This document shows positions 29,872 through 37,852 of a stretch of DNA of 64,000 nucleotides, piece by piece. The notes under the pieces are model-generated. The model saw only the letters and a list, made by a program, of their open reading frames with translations, did no database searches and was not told the origin of the DNA. Each line of letters opens with the position of its first letter. Position 1 is the first letter of the stretch. Location of the stretch: positions 186,001-250,000 of the forward strand of contig CP060754.1 in assembly GCA_023205875.1 (NCBI GenBank). The letters are read 5' to 3'. Source of the DNA: Chloropicon primus. Its lineage: Eukaryota; Chlorophyta; Chloropicophyceae; Chloropicales; Chloropicaceae. The translations under genes were made by a program, and so were the position numbers.

Positions 29872-30108
29872 ATGAAAAAAAAATCTAGATCCCGCGGACG
29901 GACGCTGCAGACTTGCGAGGGGGACGATGGCGACGACGGGGAGGACGATGGCGAGCCTGTACTTCATGAAGCAGGTGGAGACTCTCCTCGAGGACGCGGG
30001 TCTTCTGGAGCATTCCGCTCGCGGGGTCGGGACGAAGGCGTCCTTGCCTCGCCACGAGGACGTGATTTTCTCCAAGGTGGGCCAGCTGAGGCAGATGATG
30101 CACGTTAA
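29872..30108 (+). other. Upstream overlapping reading frame on the MYB gene
   Basis: An ATG 55 bp before the MYB start opens a different frame of 78 codons that overlaps the MYB coding sequence. Protein content is low-complexity (Lys/Arg then Gly/Asp). If it lies in the transcript it could damp translation of the MYB protein. Transcript evidence is lacking. Confidence 0.25.
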
Positions 30109-30775
30109 GGCGGGGCTGGTGAGGGCTTCCGGGCGGCCCGCTCAGCGGCCCCCGCCGGCGAAGAGGCGGAAGGGGGTCTCGTTCGACTTGAGCGAGGGCA
30201 GCGTGGGGAACCTGAGCTCCGACACGGACGTGTGCATGGCTTCGATGACGACGACGACGACGACGACGGGGGGAGGGGGGGGGAAGAGGGTGAGGCACAA
30301 GAGGTGGACGGAGGAGGAGGAGGACGTCCTGGTCGAGGAGCACAAGAAGTTCGGGAGCTACCAGCGAGGGATGTGGAAGGTGATCGCCAAGAAATTTCCG
30401 GGGCGGACGGTGGAGAGCGTGCGAGATCATTGGCACCAAGCGGGAAAGTACAAGCCCAAGTCCAAGCTCGTCGCTTACCAGAAGAGCTTGGGGCAGGGGT
30501 CCGGGAGCAGGTGGACGGACGAGGAGGAGGAGACCATGGTCCTCGCGCACAAGCTGGCCGCCGTGGGCGGCCGGCGTGTGGTGTGGGCCGACATCACAAA
30601 GTGGTTCCCCCGGCGGAAACAGAAGCAGATAACCCAGCGATGGAAGAGGGCCCTGGTGAGCGACCCGAAGTCTCCCCTGCAGATCTACCGGGCGGAGCTC
30701 GCGAGGAAGGAGGGGGGGGACAGCGGGGCCGCCTCGAGCGACGGGACTCACGTTGAGGAGAGCTTGTGCTCCTGA
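29927..30775 (+). CDS. Two-repeat MYB/SANT-domain protein
   Basis: Intronless, 282 aa from the ATG at 29927 (MATTGRTMASLYFMKQ). A basic N-terminal region with an NLS-like PPAKRRKG and a Thr/Gly run precede two SANT/Myb repeats. The first is KRWTEEEEDVLVEEHKKFGS with GMWKVIAKKFPGRTVESVRD. The second is RWTDEEEETMVLAHKLAAVG with VWADITKWFPRRKQKQITQR. The spacing of Trp residues and the GRT recognition-helix start are typical of DNA-binding repeats. A role as nuclear transcription factor or telomere/chromatin protein is plausible; the target is unknown. It is divergent from the GAE gene, 266 bp apart. Confidence 0.85.
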   Translation: MATTGRTMASLYFMKQVETLLEDAGLLEHSARGVGTKASLPRHEDVIFSKVGQLRQMMHVKAGLVRASGRPAQRPPPAKRRKGVSFDLSEGSVGNLSSDTDVCMASMTTTTTTTGGGGGKRVRHKRWTEEEEDVLVEEHKKFGSYQRGMWKVIAKKFPGRTVESVRDHWHQAGKYKPKSKLVAYQKSLGQGSGSRWTDEEEETMVLAHKLAAVGGRRVVWADITKWFPRRKQKQITQRWKRALVSDPKSPLQIYRAELARKEGGDSGAASSDGTHVEESLCS

Positions 30776-30858
30776 ATCGTCGTTGATAAAGGAATGATTA
30801 ATTGTGCTACAGAAGATTACAAGAAAGGAATTGGTTTGTGTTCGAAGAACCCCCATGT

Positions 30859-32361
30859 CTAGGAAGAGATGGAACCGACGATGCACGTGAACGGCCTGCC
30901 GTACGTGCCCGCGTTCTCAATGATCGTGTAAATATCAACGCCAGTGCCAACCGTCACGAAGAAGATCGCGATCAGAATCATGCAGTAACAAAGCGCGCGC
31001 TCCCACAAGGGAACGACCTTCCCGTTCCTGCGGCACGCCAGCAAGTAGAACAGGGCTGGAAACCCAAACGTTGTTGGCCCGACGCACAGGGACGAGATGA
31101 TCGCTTCCATGTCGGAGAAGAAGGGGATGGCATTGGACACCAGCCAGGAGGAGAGCACGGTGCACGTGGAGATGCACAGCCACTGCAAGGCCTCCTTCTT
31201 GTTGTTCGCACTCACGTTCGAGGGGAACAACCTCACTTGGATCGCCCGAGTGAGGAGCTGCGAGTTGAGGCAGAACGAAACGAAGACGTGGAGGACCATG
31301 CACGTCGACGCGGCGGTCTGCATCGCGTTGTTCCCCATGTTGAAGATCACGTAGCCGTAACTGGTGTCGCCGTATCTGAAATACAGGCTCGTGGAGCTCC
31401 ACACGTAGATCAGAATGATCAGAGTCATGAAGACCGAAAGGGCTTTGGGAAAGTCCTTGGGATTTTTCATCTCGCTCATCGTCTCGAGGTACATTCCCTG
31501 ACCGCCGTAGGCGAAGACGAGTGAGCCCATTGCACTGAAGGCGCTGAGGAACCCGCGCGGACCCGACTCAAGCGGGAGGGCGTTGTACGTGACGCCCTCG
31601 CTCTCGCGATCGCCCCAAGTGCTGTAAGCCCTGATCAGCAGCAGCATGATCGTGGTGCTGATCATCAGGACGCTGAAGAGACCCGCGTACGAGATCTCGT
31701 GAAGCGTTCTGATCTGGCAAAGCGGCAGAAGGAACGCGAGGCTGGCCACCGTGGCGTAGTACAGGCATATTTTGTACATCCAGAGGGCGGACTGGATCGC
31801 CTTGGCTGCCGCAAGGAGGTAATTGGCCATCTTGAGGAAGAAGTGGCTGTAGACGATGACCCACGTGACCCACATCATGACCCTGCCACTCACAGAGTGA
31901 GCGAGGTTGCCAAAGGTCACCCCCGAATCGTACGTCATGTGAAGCCTCCAGAGGAGCAAGCCGGAATAGGCCGTCAAAAGGCCGAAAGAGATCAGGATGA
32001 GGAGGCCAATCGCCCAGCCCATGCGAGTAAACGTCTCTGGCAGACCCACGATTCCAGTTCCTGCGAATCAGAAGCAAAGAGATTCAAGACCAAGCGAGAG
32101 AGGGGGGTCAGGGTCCGTCGCTCGCCTCCTCCTCAGTAAGGGGTCCTTACCGATCAAGTCCGCCATGATAATAAACACGACGTTCACCCATCCCGTGATC
32201 CTCGACGGGGGTTGGAACCCGCGCCAACTGACGTAACTGACCGTGCTCAGCGTCTTGAGGTCGACAGCACTCTCATCATCCTTGGGCTGGAACTGGACGG
32301 CGTTCAGGGACGATTCCACAGGGATCGTCTCTTCGGCGGTGGAGTCCCTCTTCTTCGACAT
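30859..32361 (-). CDS. Amino acid/auxin permease family transporter (AAAP)
   Basis: Two exons: complement of 30859-32060 and 32151-32361, giving 470 aa. The protein has about 70 cytosolic N-terminal residues. The first membrane helix spans the splice (FIIMADLIG then GTGIVGLPETF, the family start motif GTGILGLP). About ten further hydrophobic helices follow, for example GLLILISFGLLTAYSGLLLW, CLYYATVASLAFLLPLC, AFSAMGSLVFAYGGQGMYLE and ALCYCMILIAIFFVTVGTGV. Length and helix number fit proton-coupled amino acid permeases of the plasma membrane or vacuole. The substrate cannot be told. Confidence 0.88.
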
Positions 32362-32537
32362 GGTTGGTTACTTCGTACTCGCGTCGTGTTGGGAATCGGG
32401 GCGTCTGCGGCTGGTCCTTGGTCGACGGCGTCTCGAACGTAAGTAACGGTCTTTGATTGGTAACGCTCCCCCCAGCCGCCCTCCGTCACGGTTCGTTAGA
32501 AACTGTAGCAGAAAAGGGAAAATAAATCATGCAGGCG

Positions 32538-32577
32538 CTTCGCCGGAGACCTCCGTCCTTCTGCGTCTCCGGCGAAG
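32538..32577. promoter_or_regulatory. Perfect 13-bp inverted repeat (stem-loop)
   Basis: Arm CTTCGCCGGAGAC at 32538-32550 and its exact reverse complement at 32565-32577, with a 14-nt spacer. A GC-rich stem this long is unlikely by chance. It could be an RNA hairpin in a 5' leader, a small RNA precursor or a protein-binding palindrome. Confidence 0.55.
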
Positions 32578-32625
32578 GCAAATGGAGGCGGGGGCGCGTG
32601 GGGGGGGGGTGATCTCGACCGAGCG

Positions 32626-32683
32626 GCATGACCCGGAGGTCATGCGCGTGACCTGAACGTCACGCGACACACCTGCGAGGTGT
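32626..32683. promoter_or_regulatory. Four overlapping or adjacent inverted repeats
   Basis: GCATGACC/GGTCATGC (32626-32645), AGGTCA/TGACCT (32637-32654), CGTGAC/GTCACG (32647-32664) and ACACCT/AGGTGT (32669-32683), all with perfect arms. They use TGACC, GTCAC and AGGTG half-sites and lie 107-164 bp before the start of the secreted protein gene at 32790. Confidence 0.45.
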
Positions 32684-32789
32684 TTAGGAGCGAGGACGAA
32701 GGAGTTGACCAAAAGCACGAGAGACCTCGTCGACCAAGACGCGCGCACGAACTCGCAGCAGAAGCAACGACCTGACACGAAAGCAAGAC

Positions 32790-33230
32790 ATGTTCTCCAA
32801 GAAGATAAAGGCCCTCGCCCTCTCCGCGATGCTGGTCGGGACAGCGGCTCTCGCCCCCACCACCACTGCCACCGAAGTGGAACTCGTCGAGCCGGTCGGC
32901 AGCGACGGCCGCCAGCTCCTCCACGCGCCTCTCTGGCCCGAGAAGAAGGGCGGTGGGGTGGGCCACCACCTCGCCCAGGCCGCCGCCCTCACGGGCGCCG
33001 TCGTCGGAGCGGCGGGCCTCGCGACCGAAGCGTATGGCCTCTCAACAGGAGACAAGAATGCGCAAGCCATTGGTGCGGCAGAGCTCGGAGGAGGTGCCGC
33101 CGTCGGGGTGGGGGGCGGGCTTGGTGCCGTCGCCTCCAGGTGCCACTACAATACGGCTCTTGGCCGCGTCCCGTGCGATCTCAAACACCTGCCAAGAAGA
33201 CCCTTCAACGGCCTCCCACAACAGGGTTGA
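32790..33230 (+). CDS. Small secreted Gly/Ala-rich protein, unknown
   Basis: Intronless, 146 aa. The N-terminus MFSKKIKALALSAMLVGTAA is a good signal peptide with cleavage near TTTA or TATE. The short pro-like segment ends in GSDGRQLLHAPLWPEKKGGG. A central hydrophobic Gly/Ala-rich stretch (LAQAAALTGAVVGAAGLATE) and a second (ELGGGAAVGVGGGLGAVASR) could insert into a membrane or form a glycine-zipper. Two Cys lie near the C-terminus. No family recognised. Ribosomal and metabolic genes surround it, so context does not help. Confidence 0.65.
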   Translation: MFSKKIKALALSAMLVGTAALAPTTTATEVELVEPVGSDGRQLLHAPLWPEKKGGGVGHHLAQAAALTGAVVGAAGLATEAYGLSTGDKNAQAIGAAELGGGAAVGVGGGLGAVASRCHYNTALGRVPCDLKHLPRRPFNGLPQQG

Positions 33231-33662
33231 GAGGAGCCGAGAGCAAGAAGCGGGTGTGGATGGAGGCGTCCACCTTGGCGAAGCAAGGGGAGGCGAGGGT
33301 CGATGTCAGTGACCACGTCACCCGAGTAAAGTGAGAAGCTAACCAACGCTTCACAATTACTATTATTTATTGTATTCCAAGCCGCCCTTTACACACAATC
33401 AATCAATCAAAAAAGCAAACAACGACGACCAGGCTTGAGAGGACAAGTCCAGACCCTTGGGAGACCAAGCCCCCCCCAAACCTCCGAGTAACGTCTAGTA
33501 ACGGAAAAAGGGGTTCATGATTGCCCCCCCCGGAGATGGAGATGCGCGAGCGAGCGAGACGAGCGAAGGGCTGCTGCTCGAAACCAAACCAGAAGACGGG
33601 ACCCTCTTGTCCCCAGAAACTGAAGCCCCCTGTCGGCCAAGGCATAAGACGGATTTGCGGTG
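33231..33662. other. Intergenic, no gene seen
   Basis: Contains the 3' flank of the small secreted gene with an AT-rich stretch (33345-33415) and C-runs near 33470 and 33525. A small inverted repeat GTGAC-CAC-GTCAC lies at 33309-33321. Confidence 0.6.
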
Positions 33663-34142
33663 ATGACCATGTCGAGAAAGAAGATCGGTTCCTCCCTCCT
33701 CGTCCTCCTGGTTTTGGGGATGGCCTTGAGCACCGCGGACGCGACGGGTGCACGGCTTGATCTAGGCAGCAGAAGGAGACAGCTGCAGAGGACGGTGTAC
33801 TACGGCCTCAAGGACCAGCTTCGCGACGTCGACAAGAAGATCGCCGACACCCAGAAGCTCATGGGGAAAGTCGAGGACGGCCACTTGTTGGTGGATCCGT
33901 CTACCAAGGAGGGAGCAAAGGAGCATCAGCACGTTTACAGGCAGCTCCAGTACCTGCAGAAGGCCCGGAGAGAGATTCAGAGGCGGATTCAGTACGAGGA
34001 GAACCTGAAGAGAAAGTGTGCGGAGCAGCAGCGCAAGATCCAACAGCACCAGTTCCATCAGCAGGGTTCCTCAGCCAGCGCTGTTCATTCTGCCATGCAA
34101 CTGTCGCCTGAATGCAGCAAGGTGGGGTACACCAGCGGTTGA
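33663..34142 (+). CDS. Small secreted coiled-coil protein, unknown
   Basis: Intronless, 159 aa from the ATG at 33663 (another in-frame ATG is 6 nt inside). A signal peptide (SSLLVLLVLGMALSTADA) is followed by GARLDLGSRRRQLQRT. Two Gln/Lys/Arg-rich helical stretches come next (KDQLRDVDKKIADTQKLMGK; YLQKARREIQRRIQYEENLK) that look like coiled coil. The C-terminus is Gln/His/Ser-rich with a few Cys. It sits next to another small secreted gene on the same strand; both carry an Arg-Gln-Leu element after the signal peptide. No family recognised. Confidence 0.65.
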   Translation: MTMSRKKIGSSLLVLLVLGMALSTADATGARLDLGSRRRQLQRTVYYGLKDQLRDVDKKIADTQKLMGKVEDGHLLVDPSTKEGAKEHQHVYRQLQYLQKARREIQRRIQYEENLKRKCAEQQRKIQQHQFHQQGSSASAVHSAMQLSPECSKVGYTSG

Positions 34143-34212
34143 GACGCCGCGCCGGGGGACCTCAGCGGAGTTGATATAAAGTCAATATAACTAAAGATAC
34201 AAATAGAGTTTT

Positions 34213-34218
34213 TTTATT
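34213..34218 (-). terminator. AATAAA polyadenylation signal of DNAI2
   Basis: AATAAA on the minus strand about 25 bp after the DNAI2 stop codon. Confidence 0.5.
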
Positions 34219-34241
34219 AACATGCCGATTTGGTCGCATCA

Positions 34242-35966
34242 TCACTCATCCCTGTCTCCGGTCTCGATCGAGGAGAGCAAGTCACCGTCTTCGCCATCGT
34301 CCTCTGCCTTCTTAGTGAGCTCGAAGAACTCGACCTCGAGAGTACGGAGCTTCTCTTCCATCTCGTCGTTCTTCTCTGGCTGCTCGTCCTGGACCTTCCT
34401 CGCTTCTTTCCTCGCCTTCATCCTGGCCTCCTTCTCGAGCTGGTCCAAGTTTCTCTCCCTCTTCGTCTCCCTTTCCAGAAGCTGGTTGATGGACTGCTTC
34501 TCGTTGGACTGGATCTCCGCCAAGCCGTCGCTGACTTCAATGATGGAGACGTTTCCGTCCTTGGAACCGCAGGCCACGAGCCTGCCTTGCTGCTGCACCT
34601 GCAAGGAGCTCAGAGAGCTCGAAGAGACGTTGATGCTCAAGACAGGGTCGTTCTGCTTGTAGAACATGTCCCACACGTCGAGCACACCGTCAGTTCTCGC
34701 CGTGAAGAAGACTCCAGGTCGAGTTGGCGACCACTTGCCTGTGACCAGACTGACGTTGTAGTACTTTGTGGTGATGATAGGCGTCTTCAGGTCATCGATC
34801 CAGATTCTGGACGTCCAGTCACCAATCGTCATGAAGTACTTTCCGAAGAAAGGATGCCTCTCCAGTCCATAAATAGGGGCGTGGTGCCCCGGGTAAAGAT
34901 TTCCAACGATGTCCGCTGGGTTCTTGGCGCCCTTGTTGCAAGCCAGCGCATTTCCCGTTTCAGTTCCGACAGTGAACTTGCTAGGGCCCGCCTGGGGATC
35001 GTAGTTGAGCGTCGTCGCTCCGTGAACGTTTCCTCCCGATTTGTCCTTGAGCAGCACCTTTTGGATAGGCTCCCCGAGGCGGCGAATGTCCCAAAACAGA
35101 GCGTAGCCGTCCGTCGACACGGAGAGGCACTCCGTCCCAGTCTTGCTCCTCAGCCAGGCTACATCCCACACCGGGTCTTTGTGACTGTTCTCCACGAGAG
35201 ACACCTCCACGGCTTGGTGCCCCTTCCTCGTGTCCCAGTAGGCAACCTGCCCATTGAATTGACCTCCGAGGAGGATGTTTGGATCCTTCGGGCTGTACTT
35301 CAAGGAGCACAGCTGCGACACTGTCATGATCTCAAAGTCCGGCACTCCCGGCTTGGACAGGTCCCAGATGTAACTGCTCAGGGGCATGTCCTCGGGCTGC
35401 TGCTGGAAGTCAAGGATGCTGTACGCCACAGCAAGTTTCCTGGCACCATCTGGGTACCAGCTCACGTAAGAAGCGGAGCGCTTGCAGTCGGGGTGAGGGT
35501 CCTTCAAGATGGTCAAGACCTTCGAGCTCGGGGGCTCGCTCGAGTGATCCACGACAACGCCCGAGAAGTACTCCTCGTAGATATCGATCGCGTTATTCTG
35601 TTTGATCAAGTCCTCCAGCTGGCCGCCCAACTTTTCCACGTTCTCTTGGAACTCCTCGCTCCTCTCGGTCTTCTTCCTGTAACGAATAACGTGCTCCGGC
35701 ATCTCTGGATCGATGTCCTTCGGCCAGCCTCCCTCCGTGTGGGACATGCCCCGGGGCACAGAAACGGTCGGGGATGTGTTCACAGCAGAGTCTGTCACGT
35801 CAGGGTGCACTTGGGTCACCGTCACGCAAGGGTCACGTTCAAAGTGCGCAGCTGCCTTCGACTCGTCCGGTATGAAGTTCGCAACCACCGACGCCTCCCC
35901 GTCTTTGAAGTTCGGCTGCCTTCCATACTCGCTCCTCTTCTTCGTGTACGTGTATACTATCTCCAT
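34242..35966 (-). CDS. Outer-arm dynein intermediate chain 2 (DNAI2/ODA6/IC69)
   Basis: Intronless, 574 aa, close to the family length. The start MEIVYTYTKKRSEYGRQPNF is the DNAI2 signature. Further family blocks are TEGGWPKDIDPEMPEHVIRY, IKQNNAIDIYEEYFSG and SWYPDGARKLAVAYSILDFQ. A run of WD repeats follows, with LGGQFNGQVAYWDTRKG, SVSTDGYALFWDIR, GDWTSRIW and TARTDGVLDVWD. The C-terminus is a charged coiled coil (LLERETKRERNLDQLEKEAR) with an acidic end. It is needed to assemble and anchor outer dynein arms on flagellar doublet microtubules. With DNAI7 and DNAAF5 in this window it shows the organism has, or recently had, motile flagella. Confidence 0.96.
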   Translation of the reverse strand: MEIVYTYTKKRSEYGRQPNFKDGEASVVANFIPDESKAAAHFERDPCVTVTQVHPDVTDSAVNTSPTVSVPRGMSHTEGGWPKDIDPEMPEHVIRYRKKTERSEEFQENVEKLGGQLEDLIKQNNAIDIYEEYFSGVVVDHSSEPPSSKVLTILKDPHPDCKRSASYVSWYPDGARKLAVAYSILDFQQQPEDMPLSSYIWDLSKPGVPDFEIMTVSQLCSLKYSPKDPNILLGGQFNGQVAYWDTRKGHQAVEVSLVENSHKDPVWDVAWLRSKTGTECLSVSTDGYALFWDIRRLGEPIQKVLLKDKSGGNVHGATTLNYDPQAGPSKFTVGTETGNALACNKGAKNPADIVGNLYPGHHAPIYGLERHPFFGKYFMTIGDWTSRIWIDDLKTPIITTKYYNVSLVTGKWSPTRPGVFFTARTDGVLDVWDMFYKQNDPVLSINVSSSSLSSLQVQQQGRLVACGSKDGNVSIIEVSDGLAEIQSNEKQSINQLLERETKRERNLDQLEKEARMKARKEARKVQDEQPEKNDEMEEKLRTLEVEFFELTKKAEDDGEDGDLLSSIETGDRDE

Positions 35967-36605
35967 CTTGCCCTACTTGGCCGAACTCCGCCTTCAACGC
36001 TCTCTCACTGTCACACTTGGCCACACCAACGCAGAACAACTCAAAAGATACCGACCTTGCTATTCTATTGGCCAAGGATCATGCGAATTGGTCCAAGACG
36101 GTCTTCTGATTCTTCCTTGGAGAAGTCCGGAGTGTGCTTGCGTCTCCCCCGCACGGGTCCTCTCGACTGGTCACGACCACAAGCTCACCCCTTGGGCCTG
36201 GCTTGCACACCACTCTCCTCCGTCTTTGTCTTTCCTCCCAGCACCTTGGAGTGCACCTTGCCTCTCCTCCGAGGTCAAAGCCAAGTCCTTAACATGGAAA
36301 TAACAAATGGTTTCGAACGAGGCACAGCACGGACTTTTGAATAAAGAACAGAGAGAGAGAGATGATGGAAATAGAACAAAGGCCAGGACTCCTTTTTTTT
36401 TTGCGGGAGAGGAAACGAAACGAGGGAGGCTGCTCTCCCTCCTCCTCCTTGCTTGCTTCAGGCCCAGCCCCTCAGAGAATGTGTCACCCCAGTCCAAGAG
36501 ATGGATGGGCTCGGTGGCGATTGGGAGCCAAGAATGGAACAAGGGGAGAGGAATGAATTAAATTAGATCGCATCAGTTCAGCAAAGAGTCTCTTCCTCAT
36601 CGCGT
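35967..36605. other. Intergenic, no gene seen
   Basis: Between two minus-strand genes, holding the DNAI2 promoter and the 3' flank of the hydrolase gene. It has a (GA)n run near 36350-36361 and a T-run near 36395. No convincing coding frame on either strand. Confidence 0.6.
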
Positions 36606-37612
36606 TCACAGCTTGCTTCTCCAGCTGAGGTTCCAGTGCATGTACCTCGGGAGACTGGGTCCGCCAGCGACGTCTTCTCTGATGAAAGTCAGCAGCCTCT
36701 CTGCGACAAATTCGGGCTGCTCAAACGGTCCGAAGTGGCCGAGGTCCCCATATCTCTCAAGCCTCCCTCTCCGGAACTTGCCAGCGAACAAGTCTGCATT
36801 TTGCGACACGACGTTCTCGGCACCGACGTTGCTGCCGCAAGCCAGCACGACCGGGCATGTTATGTCCTTCAGCTCTTCGTTGATTCCCCTCTTGAACGTC
36901 TCGAAACCGGCAAGGTACGTTCTCGCCTCGACCTCGGGGGCGCACTTGAGCTCCACCCCTCCGTTTCCCCTGGCGCGGAAGCCGTCCCACACGTAGTCCC
37001 TCAGGCACTGCGTGTCGAGCAGCTTCGTGGGTCTTTTCGTCCTGAAGTTCTCGAACGCCTCCTGGTGCGATGCAAAAGTGCTCTTGCGCCCCCTCGCCTT
37101 GACCGAGAAGAACTGAGAGTACTTGAGTCCATTGACATCCGCAAAGAGAACAGGCTCGAAGCACCAAACACCTCGGAAGATGCCTGGATTCTCGATCTCG
37201 GCAATCAAACCAACCACCGCCCCCAGCGAGTGACCCAGGACCACAGCCTTCCCCTCCACGTTCTCAGACTTGACGATTTCCACAAGGTCCCTCGCCATTT
37301 GATACCAAGTGAAGCTGCACGGCCCAGTTCGGTCGAGAAGACAGTCGGTGACAGAATAATTTTGTGGGTCAGTGAACTTGATGATCAAGAGGCGCGTGGA
37401 TAACAACGATGCATCCGCTCACGGTACCTCGATTCGTCCCCCGCCGCGGTGTCCCCGTGCCCCCGAAAGTCCGGGGCAAGGACGCGAACCTCTCCCTCGA
37501 ACTTGTCCCTCAACGCCGTAGCGATCCTCCTGTACACCCGCCCGTGGAAACCAGCACAGTGAAGCATCAACACGGTCTGCAAAGCCATTGGTGTTCGACC
37601 GAGTTCGTCCAT
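36606..37612 (-). CDS. Alpha/beta hydrolase
   Basis: Two exons: complement of 36606-37314 and 37428-37612, giving 297 aa. The first exon carries the start of the fold with an oxyanion-type loop (LMLHCAGFHGRVYR) and the APDFRGHGDT strand-turn. The second has the nucleophile elbow LGHSLGAVVGL (Ser91). The late GDLGHFGPFEQPE supplies the catalytic His, and an acid residue probably precedes it. Length and motifs fit the monomeric epoxide-hydrolase/esterase superfamily. The substrate is unknown. An upstream exon cannot be excluded, since a possible acceptor (GGCTTTGCAG) lies near the chosen start. Confidence 0.8.
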
Positions 37613-37852
37613 TGGTTGGGCGAGGCAAGTCAGTCCGCGGATCCATCGGTTCAGCATACGACGACGAGACAATCTCACTCACCAGAACCTCCCCCTCATT
37701 CCCTCTCCGAGGGGCGCACAGTTCGTGCACCTCCATCATCGTCTCCGTCTCTCTGGCGCCCCGAGAGAGCGAGAGCGAGAACTGAGAGAGCGAGAGCGAC
37801 ACCTGGTGGTCGAGGAGAACAAGAGGGTGGGTCCCAATCGCGAGGGTGGGTG

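Larger units (their letters stand above)
32362..32789. other. Intergenic, rich in inverted repeats
   Basis: Divergent promoter region between the permease and a small secreted protein. It holds a perfect 13-bp-arm hairpin (32538-32577), four further inverted repeats (32626-32683) and a G-run near 32600. No gene seen. Confidence 0.6.
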
